This document shows positions 6,664 to 12,466 of a stretch of 13,962 nt of DNA, in pieces (position 1 is the first letter of the stretch; each line of letters starts with the position of its first letter). Where the stretch lies: assembly GCA_034716415.1 (NCBI GenBank), contig JAYEJB010000038.1:1-13962 (forward strand), written 5' to 3'. The notes beneath the pieces were generated by a model. The model was not told the DNA's origin. It searched no databases and was given only the letters and a program-made list of their open reading frames with translations. The DNA comes from JAYEJB01 sp034716415 (GTDB lineage Bacteria > Patescibacteriota > Patescibacteriia > SG8-24). Both the position numbers and the translations under genes were made by a program.

Positions 6664-6671
6664 CGACCACG

Positions 6672-6695
6672 GGTCGGTGAACGCCGGCCTTTTTT
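6672..6695 (+). terminator. Rho-independent terminator
   Basis: Stem GGTCGG (6672-6677), loop TGAACG, stem CCGGCC (6684-6689; one G-T pair), T-run 6690-6695. It begins 9 nt after the stop codon. Confidence 0.88.
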
Positions 6696-6725
6696 ATATT
6701 CCAGATTTTTTTGGAGTAGACAGGA

Positions 6726-6938
6726 GATGTCTTATGCACAGTTTGGAGCAAAGACAGGCAGCCTGTTTCTCGTTGGAATTGAGAGATGTCTTATGCACAA
6801 TTTGGAGCAAAAACAGGCAGCCTGTTTCTCGTTGGAATTGAGAGATGTCTTATGCACAGTTTGGAGCAAAAACAGGCAGCCTGCTTCTCGCAAGAAACAG
6901 ACTGTCTGTGTTTTGCTCCAAACTGTGCATAAGACATC
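6726..6938. repeat. DnaA-box hairpin repeat, copy 2 (two half-units + hairpin)
   Basis: Half-units start at 6726 and 6785, period exactly 59, each running from GATGTCTTATGCACA to GGAATTGAGA. The full hairpin follows at 6844-6938 with loop CGCA (6889-6892). TTATNCACA boxes lie at 6732-6740, 6791-6799 and 6850-6858 forward, and 6924-6932 reverse. Each half-unit has its own internal palindrome (AAACAGGCAGCCTGTTT at 6811-6827); the right arm has ACAGACTGTCTGT at 6897-6909. The whole period is conserved, so there are no spacers as in CRISPR. Confidence 0.95.
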
Positions 6939-7008
6939 ATTCCGTAATCGAACAGCCCGTCGGCGCCGCGCTCGGCGCATACCGAGTCAGCCGATGGCAG
7001 TTTATTTC

Positions 7009-7036
7009 TTGACTACCGGGCTGTAACTGTTAATAT
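7009..7036 (+). promoter_or_regulatory. Promoter of the metallopeptidase gene
   Basis: TTGACT (7009-7014), 16-bp spacer, TAATAT (7031-7036), with TG at 7028-7029 (extended -10). Predicted start near 7043. An AAGGAGG at 7074-7080 then fixes translation at ATG 7087 rather than any upstream in-frame codon. Confidence 0.82.
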
Positions 7037-7086
7037 GCTTCTTCGTGTTCTTTGTCGTTGTTTTTATCCGAAAAAGGAGGTCAGAG

Positions 7087-8814
7087 ATGACCGGATTGAA
7101 TAAGGGCGGTCCGTACCCTGACATGAGGATGCTGGGGCAGGACGTCCTGGCGAAGGGGTATGAATTCCCCTGGGAGGTGGCGGAACTGTCGCTCGCGGAG
7201 ACGGTCGCGCGCATCGAGCGTTCGGTGGCCGAGCATGTCGCGACGTCGCCGCATGTGCGGGATTTTCTCGAGTCCCTGTCGAAAGGTCCGGGCACTACAT
7301 GTCCGGACTCGCCGATCGATGAGCTGGTCAAGTACGCGTCCGTGCGGCGCGGCGACATCGACCAGAGCGATCCTTTGGTGAACGTCGGCTTCATGCGCGG
7401 GGTGGTGTTCCCGGTGTTCCGCTTTCAAGCGGATCAGATGACGAACATCTTCTTCCATTCCGAGCTTCCGGACTGGGGTCTCATCGCTTTCGACGCGGCC
7501 CTGACGGTGGATTATCTCTGGATGGAGTGGTTCCTCGACGTCTGCGTGCCCTATCAGCAGCTCGACGAAGAAGGTCGGGCAGCCTACAGGAAACAGGCGG
7601 AGAGTGTCCTGGCCGAGTTCGACTACACGGTCTTCGATTACGTGGGCGGTGAGTTCGTCAATCGGCGAACCTGGGCGGAGGCCTATCCGAAGCTCGTCAC
7701 CATGTTCACCAGACGACTGCGTGAGATGGCGAAGCTCTGCGATAACGAGCCCAACAAGCAGTACTTCCTGCGACTCGCCGAAGCCTACGAGTGCACCGAG
7801 ATCGACCAGCTCGAGGAGCGCTGGGCCGCGGTCGACCGGGCGTGGATCGCGATCCCGCCGGAGTGCCAGGTCTTCGCCGTACATGGTCTGGAGAACGGCT
7901 ACGAGCATCCGCGCTGTATCAGTCCGGAAATGCGTGTCGCGGTTCGGGCGACCCAAGATTGGGCACGGGAGATGATTGAAGCCTATCGGTCGTCGACTCC
8001 CGAGTACGCGGAGCGGGCCGGACTGGGTGATGAGCTCATCGACGCCATTCGGAACAAGTTGTCGCGGATCGATATCGGCGTCTTCGTCTCGCTCCTCGAG
8101 GCCGGCACGAGCATGAACTTCCGCTATACCGGTCAGGTCGCGCCGAATCGGCAGGACATTCTCGCCGAGGGCGGCAAGATCTTCCTGGCGGAGTCGAGTG
8201 TCGAGGTCAACGTGCGACTGCTGCATGAGAAGGTTGACCGGCACTGCACTCTGGAGACAGCGATCCTGCTGAATCCGCGCATCACGACGTCGTCCGGGAC
8301 CGAGCACACCGTCTTCCACGAGCTGTTCCATCCGGTCGGTTGCACGCGTGAGGTGGTCGAACGGCTCGCTACGGCCAAGGATCTCCTCGAGGAGGCCAAG
8401 GCGTCGGTCGGCGGGATGTGCGTCTGCGACATGATGGACCCGAGTCCGGAGAAACGTTTCGAGGTCATCTCCACCGCGCTCGCGCGGGTCATCCGTTTCA
8501 TGGCGAAGAGCGAGCTCGAGAACGAGACCTTCGCGGCCTATGTCCGGGAGAATCTCGTTGTCGCCAATCAGATGCTCAAATGCGGCCTCATCACGTTGAC
8601 GCCGGACGGCATCGAGCTCGACCCGGACGAGGACAAGTACGAGGCTTTCTTCCAGTCCATCCGATCATTCATCGACGACAACATCCTGCAGTTCTACGGG
8701 AGAGTCGATAGGGACATGTTGGAGGTGCTCTCCAAAGCGTGGTGTGATCGGTCTTCCGAGACCAATTCCAGACTCGCCGAGATCATCGAGTGGGTGAACC
8801 GCGAGAACGCGTAA
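7087..8814 (+). CDS. HExxH metallopeptidase, dipeptidyl-peptidase III (M49)-like
   Basis: 575 residues, cytoplasmic (no signal peptide or membrane helix). The zinc-binding motif is H411-E412-L-F-H415 in TVFHELFHPVG, and a second motif E435-E436-A-K-A follows 20 residues later. Two His plus a downstream Glu in an EExxA setting is the gluzincin arrangement. The HExxH...EE pair, the all-helical flanks and an upstream DRAWI ... VHGLENGYEH segment most resemble the M49 dipeptidyl-peptidase III group, which removes dipeptides from short peptides. Canonical M49 uses HELLGH with an extra residue, whereas here the motif is plain HELFH and the protein is shorter than the ~700-residue eukaryotic enzymes. 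A perfect AAGGAGG lies 6 nt upstream of ATG 7087. Single-gene unit with promoter and terminator. The metallopeptidase call is good; the M49 assignment is tentative. Confidence 0.75.
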   Translation: MTGLNKGGPYPDMRMLGQDVLAKGYEFPWEVAELSLAETVARIERSVAEHVATSPHVRDFLESLSKGPGTTCPDSPIDELVKYASVRRGDIDQSDPLVNVGFMRGVVFPVFRFQADQMTNIFFHSELPDWGLIAFDAALTVDYLWMEWFLDVCVPYQQLDEEGRAAYRKQAESVLAEFDYTVFDYVGGEFVNRRTWAEAYPKLVTMFTRRLREMAKLCDNEPNKQYFLRLAEAYECTEIDQLEERWAAVDRAWIAIPPECQVFAVHGLENGYEHPRCISPEMRVAVRATQDWAREMIEAYRSSTPEYAERAGLGDELIDAIRNKLSRIDIGVFVSLLEAGTSMNFRYTGQVAPNRQDILAEGGKIFLAESSVEVNVRLLHEKVDRHCTLETAILLNPRITTSSGTEHTVFHELFHPVGCTREVVERLATAKDLLEEAKASVGGMCVCDMMDPSPEKRFEVISTALARVIRFMAKSELENETFAAYVRENLVVANQMLKCGLITLTPDGIELDPDEDKYEAFFQSIRSFIDDNILQFYGRVDRDMLEVLSKAWCDRSSETNSRLAEIIEWVNRENA

Positions 8815-8824
8815 CGAACAGACG

Positions 8825-8852
8825 CCGATGGCACTATGCCATCGGTTTTTTT
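8825..8852 (+). terminator. Rho-independent terminator
   Basis: A perfect 9-bp stem CCGATGGCA (8825-8833) with TGCCATCGG (8837-8845), loop CTA, then seven T (8846-8852). It starts 11 nt after the metallopeptidase stop. Confidence 0.95.
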
Positions 8853-8867
8853 GAAGGGTAAACAGGA

Positions 8868-9020
8868 GATGTCTTATGCACAGTTTGGAGCAAAACAGGC
8901 AGCCTGTTTCCTGCTGGAATTGAGAGATATCTTATACACAGTTTGGAGCAAAAACAGGCAGCCTGTTTCTCGCAAGAAACAGACTGTCTGTGTTTTGCTC
9001 CAAACTGTGTATAAGATATC
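8868..9020. repeat. DnaA-box hairpin repeat, copy 3 (one half-unit + hairpin)
   Basis: The half-unit is at 8868-8925 (58 nt, one A fewer than the 59-nt units), followed by a hairpin at 8926-9020. In the hairpin both arms carry the same two changes: GATATCTTATACACAG on the left and its exact complement CTGTGTATAAGATATC on the right. Boxes: 8874-8882 (TTATGCACA), 8932-8940 (TTATACACA), and 9006-9014 reverse (TTATACACA). The N position of the box is what changed. Confidence 0.95.
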
Positions 9021-9053
9021 ATCCCATTTTTATTTGATTTAAGCCTGACAGGA

Positions 9054-9082
9054 TTGCCCGAGGCCTAATTTCGTGGTAAAAT
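9054..9082 (+). promoter_or_regulatory. Promoter of the large surface-protein gene
   Basis: TTGCCC (9054-9059), 17-bp spacer, TAAAAT (9077-9082), with TG at 9074-9075. The -10 overlaps the in-frame ATG at 9081, which therefore cannot be the start for this transcript. Transcription from about 9089 leaves ATG 9108 as the first usable start. Confidence 0.75.
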
Positions 9083-9107
9083 GAACACAGGCTTTCATAT
9101 TATATAT

Positions 9108-10901
9108 ATGGACGAGACACAAACTCCCACAGACACTCAACCACAGGCTCCGGCGGTCACATCTACTCCCGCGGGCAATCCCAGGCAAGCGTTGTTGCTT
9201 CTGGCCGTGGGCCTGGTCCTGATATTCGGCACGATCACCGCGGCCTACATGGGCTGGGTGAATATCCCGTTCCTGTTTCAGGGACCGACACTTGAAGAGG
9301 TAGCCGCCAACATGGAGAACATCCAGTCAGCCCGGATCGGAAGCAGGCTGGATTTCAGTATCGCCAAACGCGACCCCGAGATGCGCCCGATATCGATCTT
9401 CGAGGTCATGGGTGTCGAGCCCGGCAATGCTGAAGCGGAAGATGTTCTCATGGATATGGCGATGTTTTTCGGCTTAGTCCCTTCGGAGATGTCGCTGAAC
9501 CTGTCCGGCACGTCCGACTGGGATCGTTTGTCCGATAAGCTTCGGGGCGAGACATCGCTCAGTGGTTCGTTCAGTGCGGAGGGATTGACCGCCGAAGTGG
9601 ACGTGGACCTCAAGACGCTCGGTGAAAAGGTCTTCGTCAGGATCAACAAAGCACCACCTGTCATCCCGTTCATCAGTGGCATCCAGGACAAGTGGATCCT
9701 GATTAAGGGGGGTGAAGAGGCCGAAGACGCGGTTGAGGTGTTCAAGTACAAGTCCGAACTGGAAGCGGATGGCGGTTCGATGGAGCTTTTGCCGGATTTC
9801 GGCAAGCGGGATGTCATGGGTGAGATCGCGGTCCTGATGACCGAATTCATCAAGAGCGGCGCACTGAGTCCCGACGGGAATCCGAAGCGCGCCGAGGATC
9901 CGCTCGGTCGAAAAGCGACGCAGTACGTCCTGAAGCTCGATAAGCAGTTGACGATCGACACGTTGAAATCGACCATCGAGCGCCGGGCAGAGCTGTTGCC
10001 GAACGTGGAAGACTTCGTCGTTCTGGCCGATGTCGATCCGGAAGAGGCCCCGGTGATATACGAAGGCGCTTTCTACGACGCCATCTCCAAGAACCTGACC
10101 CAGATGCTGTACGCCGACAGGAAGACCGGCATGCCGCTGGCGATGAGCACCGAGTTCGTCATCGCGCTCGATGAGCGTGAGGTGCCGGACATCGCGGACA
10201 GTCAGATCAGTGTCTCGTTCGTGACGACCTTCGAACGCATCAATGAGCCGATTTCAGTCGAGGAGCCGGCCGAGTACATGACGCAGGATGAAGTGGCCGG
10301 TCTGCTGGGCGGCATCAGCGAAGAGGAGGGTATCATGATCGATCAGTTGGATAACGTCGACAACCTACGCAACGCCCTCGAAATATTCGAGAAGGAGAAC
10401 GGTGTCTATCCGGACGGCCTGGAACAACTGATAGGTATTGAAGACAGGCCGGGTTATATATCGGATTCGGAGACCATCGAACGGCTCACCAAGGTCGTGG
10501 TCGCTATTCCGAACGATGTCTATACCGATCAACCTTACGGTTACAGTCTGACCGGGGACGGAGAGTACAGGCTGACCTACACGCTGGAGATTCCGGAAGT
10601 CAGTACGATCTATGATCGGTTCGATTATGTGGAGGGTGTGAATACCGCGACACCGGATGTTAAATCGATCGAGAGCGGCGTAGAACCTGAAGATGGGGAG
10701 ACTGTCGTTACCGAGATCGATGTCGTGGTGACCGATTCGGACGGGGACGGTCTTGAGGACATGGAGGAGCTGATGATCTATGGGACTGATCCCTTTGATG
10801 CCGACACGGACGGCGACGGTTATGACGACGGCGCGGAGGTCGAGGGAGGGTTCAATCCGTTGCAGAACGCGCAGACCGGCGAAGTGGTCGAAGTGGAATG
10901 A
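9108..10901 (+). CDS. Anchored surface protein with GspG-like and TSP3 regions
   Basis: 597 residues from ATG 9108, the first ATG after the promoter; there is no clear Shine-Dalgarno. A Pro/Thr/Gln-rich cytoplasmic tail (1-25) precedes one membrane helix (about 28-47), leaving the rest outside. Residues about 60-400 are a large unrecognised domain with repeated beta-strand/helix alternation. Residues about 409-515 resemble the soluble part of type II secretion pseudopilin GspG: a helix DNLRNALEIFEKENGVYPDG, then DVYTDQPYGYSLTGDGEYRL. The pilin helix itself is missing. Residues 543-586 form two thrombospondin type-3 calcium repeats (DSDGDGLEDMEE, DADTDGDGYDDGAE). These repeats are common at the ends of bacterial surface proteins. 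A small gene follows 24 nt later with no terminator between. Export and calcium binding are inferred from motifs; ligand unknown. Confidence 0.85.
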   Translation: MDETQTPTDTQPQAPAVTSTPAGNPRQALLLLAVGLVLIFGTITAAYMGWVNIPFLFQGPTLEEVAANMENIQSARIGSRLDFSIAKRDPEMRPISIFEVMGVEPGNAEAEDVLMDMAMFFGLVPSEMSLNLSGTSDWDRLSDKLRGETSLSGSFSAEGLTAEVDVDLKTLGEKVFVRINKAPPVIPFISGIQDKWILIKGGEEAEDAVEVFKYKSELEADGGSMELLPDFGKRDVMGEIAVLMTEFIKSGALSPDGNPKRAEDPLGRKATQYVLKLDKQLTIDTLKSTIERRAELLPNVEDFVVLADVDPEEAPVIYEGAFYDAISKNLTQMLYADRKTGMPLAMSTEFVIALDEREVPDIADSQISVSFVTTFERINEPISVEEPAEYMTQDEVAGLLGGISEEEGIMIDQLDNVDNLRNALEIFEKENGVYPDGLEQLIGIEDRPGYISDSETIERLTKVVVAIPNDVYTDQPYGYSLTGDGEYRLTYTLEIPEVSTIYDRFDYVEGVNTATPDVKSIESGVEPEDGETVVTEIDVVVTDSDGDGLEDMEELMIYGTDPFDADTDGDGYDDGAEVEGGFNPLQNAQTGEVVEVE

Positions 10902-10925
10902 TTATTCACGACTGATGATTTGGAG

Positions 10926-11135
10926 ATGAAGAACGTCAACTACAATCTCGTGAAGCTGCTGCTCGCCAAGATGGACAACGCCTGGCGGCTGGAGAATTAT
11001 TACATCAAGGACGCGGAGGAAGCCGAAGACGGAGCCGTCGATGTGCTTGAGAAAATGTTGGAGGATGAGAAGCATCACATCGAACTGCTCCGCAAAGAGG
11101 TCTCCAAACGCTGCGGTTCGGAGAAGTTCGATTAG
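10926..11135 (+). CDS. Small ferritin-like helical hairpin protein
   Basis: 69 residues from ATG 10926; an in-frame TTG at 10920 would add two. The start is uncertain because GGAG abuts the ATG. Two predicted helices: the first holds DNAWRLENYYIKDAEEAED, the second LEKMLEDEKHHIELLRKEV. An ExxH pair in EDEKHHIELL after a Glu/Tyr-rich first helix resembles half of a ferritin/rubrerythrin four-helix bundle and, in size and E-K-x-H pattern, encapsulated ferritin-like proteins, which assemble from such halves. No encapsulin gene is nearby. It is probably cotranscribed with the surface-protein gene 24 nt upstream. Its last codon and TAG stop lie inside the first, decayed unit of hairpin repeat copy 4 (from 11132), so its 3' end may have been reshaped by the repeat. 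The ferritin link is tentative. Confidence 0.6.
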   Translation: MKNVNYNLVKLLLAKMDNAWRLENYYIKDAEEAEDGAVDVLEKMLEDEKHHIELLRKEVSKRCGSEKFD

Positions 11136-11285
11136 TCTTGTCCGCGACTGGGAGCAAAAACAGGTAGCCTGTTTCTTGCGGGAATTGAGAGATGTCTTAT
11201 GCACAGTTTGGAGCAAAAACAGGCAGCCTGTTTCTCGTAAGAAACAGACTGTCTGTCTTTTGTTCCAAACTGTGCATAAGACATC
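11132..11285. repeat. DnaA-box hairpin repeat, copy 4 (decayed half-unit + hairpin)
   Basis: The half-unit at 11132-11190 keeps the 59-nt period but its first 20 bases are decayed: the box position reads TTGTCCGCG and GATGTC reads TTAGTC. The intact hairpin is at 11191-11285, loop CGTA, with boxes 11197-11205 and 11271-11279 (reverse). The decayed unit overlaps the stop codon of the gene ending at 11135. No separate T-run terminator is present between that gene and the repeat. Confidence 0.93.
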
Positions 11286-11315
11286 CTTCCTTATCGTACG
11301 AAACAGGTTGATTCA

Positions 11316-11344
11316 TTGACACCTCCAGCTGAACAGCCTATACT
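11316..11344 (+). promoter_or_regulatory. Strong sigma70-type promoter
   Basis: A perfect TTGACA (11316-11321), 17-bp spacer, TATACT (11339-11344). It starts 30 nt after hairpin repeat copy 4 and drives the gene at 11379; predicted start near 11351. Confidence 0.88.
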
Positions 11345-11378
11345 CATTTATCGAGTTCATTAAATGAGGGAGGAAGGC

Positions 11379-12278
11379 ATGAGCCTTATCGGTTCGATAG
11401 CGCTGATTCTGCTCTGTTCCGTTTTTGGTACTGCCGGTCTGACCGTGTTGCGGTCAATGCTGGACAGGCGAAAGCAGAAGACGCCTGCTTTGCCGGGCGT
11501 GGGTATGCCTAAACTGCTCCGTCCTGCCCCGTATCGCACTCCGGGAGAGCTGGCCGAGCGGCCGTTCAAAGAGGTGGCCGACAGGTCTGTCGATGAGAAC
11601 GGTCTGGTCCGCGGTGTCTTCACCCCAGCCAAGCGGCAGGTGGAGATCGTCCGTGAGTGGACCAATAAGTTCCTCTGGAACTTCGGTGAAGAGGACTTCC
11701 GTCGCGTACTCGCCACGATTCCCGAATGGCCGGACAAGGGTGCTGTCGCGTTGGTGCTGGTTCCGTACCTCCCCACCGTCAAAGAGACCTACAAGACGCT
11801 CTGGGAATTGGCATCTGAACAGCAGGACAGCTTCCTGTGGGACCAACGACGTGATGTCAGCGTGCTGGGTTCGCTTGTCGGCGCTTCGATGTTGCGCTGG
11901 GAGTTGATCGATCTTCGCGCGAATCGGGATTGTTCGACGGAAGACGTGGAGTCGGACGGAACACTGCCTGACGCGGGAATCCTAGCCGCCATGGCGTTGC
12001 ATCCCGAATGGGTCCGGCGCATGGACGGCAAAGCGGTGCCTTATGTCAGACTGTCCGGATACAGGACCGTTCACAAATATCGCTCCTCAGGGAAGCGGAT
12101 CTCGGAAGTGTACGTTCCTCATGTCTTCGTGAGACACGAAAGAAGATGGAAGTGGGGCAGAAGCGGCATCATTCCGATCTATGGATCGCATAAATGTGTC
12201 GAGATCCGCCTAGAGGCCACGGGTATTTCCGCTAAACAAATGGAATACGCCATACCCGTCTTCCATAAGGAACCATGA
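11379..12278 (+). CDS. Membrane-anchored hypothetical protein, 299 residues
   Basis: Not recognised. GGAGG at 11369-11373 is 5 nt before ATG 11379, preferred over the in-frame ATG at 11364, which lies upstream of the ribosome-binding site. The first ~25 residues (SLIGSIALILLCSVFGTAGLTVL) are one membrane helix, followed by basic RSMLDRRKQK, which suggests the basic side and the rest of the protein stay in the cytoplasm. The soluble part has a helical section (VREWTNKFLWNFGEEDFRRVL), a Trp-rich stretch, and a C-terminal section rich in aromatic and basic residues (FVRHERRWKWGRSGIIPIYGSH). Three Cys are scattered without a pair motif. It is a single-gene unit with a near-consensus promoter and its own terminator, so it is probably well expressed. 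No function is proposed. Confidence 0.8.
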   Translation: MSLIGSIALILLCSVFGTAGLTVLRSMLDRRKQKTPALPGVGMPKLLRPAPYRTPGELAERPFKEVADRSVDENGLVRGVFTPAKRQVEIVREWTNKFLWNFGEEDFRRVLATIPEWPDKGAVALVLVPYLPTVKETYKTLWELASEQQDSFLWDQRRDVSVLGSLVGASMLRWELIDLRANRDCSTEDVESDGTLPDAGILAAMALHPEWVRRMDGKAVPYVRLSGYRTVHKYRSSGKRISEVYVPHVFVRHERRWKWGRSGIIPIYGSHKCVEIRLEATGISAKQMEYAIPVFHKEP

Positions 12279-12295
12279 GCCGTCGAAGCGGTAAT

Positions 12296-12322
12296 GAGCT
12301 GACAAGAGTTGGCTCGTTTTTT
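12296..12322 (+). terminator. Rho-independent terminator
   Basis: Stem GAGCTGAC (12296-12303), loop AAGA, stem GTTGGCTC (12308-12315; two G-T pairs), G, then TTTTTT (12317-12322). The last T bases overlap the DnaA-box match beginning at 12321. Confidence 0.85.
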
Positions 12323-12382
12323 ATCCACAGCTGGGAGCCGAAAGTGCTAGGCAGTTTTGTTTCAAACTGTGCATAAGACATC
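12321..12382. repeat. DnaA-box hairpin repeat, copy 5 (decayed, internally deleted)
   Basis: The left-arm remnant begins with TTATCCACAG (12321-12330), then CTGGGAGCCGAAA, aligning to the CACAGTTTGGAGCAAAA of intact copies. The apex is deleted. The right arm is preserved as CAAACTGTGCATAAGACATC at 12363-12382. Boxes: TTATCCACA 12321-12329 (the canonical sequence) and TTATGCACA on the reverse strand at 12368-12376. A one-mismatch box, TTGTCCACA on the reverse strand, lies at 12393-12401. Confidence 0.8.
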
Positions 12383-12466
12383 CTTCCTTAACTGTGGACA
12401 AAAAGCCCAGAAACAGATAACCTCACCCCGCTCTTTTGACATCAGGAACGATCAAGGAGGTCGAAG

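Larger units (their letters stand above)
6664..7086. other. Intergenic region
   Basis: Contains a terminator (6672-6695), hairpin repeat copy 2 (6726-6938), a short GC hairpin (CGCCG 6964-6968 with CGGCG 6973-6977, no T-run) and the promoter and ribosome-binding site of the metallopeptidase gene. The open frames running through the repeat on both strands arise from the palindrome. Confidence 0.8.

Noticed and set aside
6726..6938. CRISPR array
   Set aside because: The period is regular at 59 nt, but the entire period is conserved with no unique spacers, and the third unit is an inverted hairpin. No cas genes in the window.
6961..6980. Short GC hairpin after copy 2 (CGCCG / CGGCG)
   Set aside because: Only 5 bp, no T-run, no second copy; not distinguishable from chance in GC-rich DNA.
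6726..7026. Open reading frames through the hairpin repeats on both strands (also at 2499-2807, 8834-9042, 10902-11319, 12357-12725), with similar peptides such as MSYAQFGAK and LQTVHKTS
   Set aside because: They arise because the repeat contains an ATG and no stops in some frames. The reading frame shifts between units, no ribosome site is present, and the palindrome gives related peptides on both strands. Likely to be mis-annotated as small proteins.
9081..9107. Upstream ATG at 9081 as start of the surface-protein gene
   Set aside because: It lies within the -10 element (9077-9082), so the transcript would start downstream of it. ATG 9108 fits.
2552..12382. Integron cassette array (one-direction genes each followed by a palindrome)
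   Set aside because: The genes have their own promoters and terminators. The palindromes lack the GTTRRRY / RYYYAAC pair of attC sites, vary in unit number and are absent from some gaps. No integrase seen.
2552..12382. A chromosomal replication origin
   Set aside because: The DnaA-box matches are spread over about 10 kb in separate gaps, with no dnaA/dnaN genes and no single AT-rich unwinding region alongside them.
12436..12441. TTGACA as -35 of the cysteine-rich gene
   Set aside because: The matching -10 would fall on the ribosome-binding site (about 12459), which reads GGTCGA. No convincing -10 was found; the real promoter of this pair remains unassigned.
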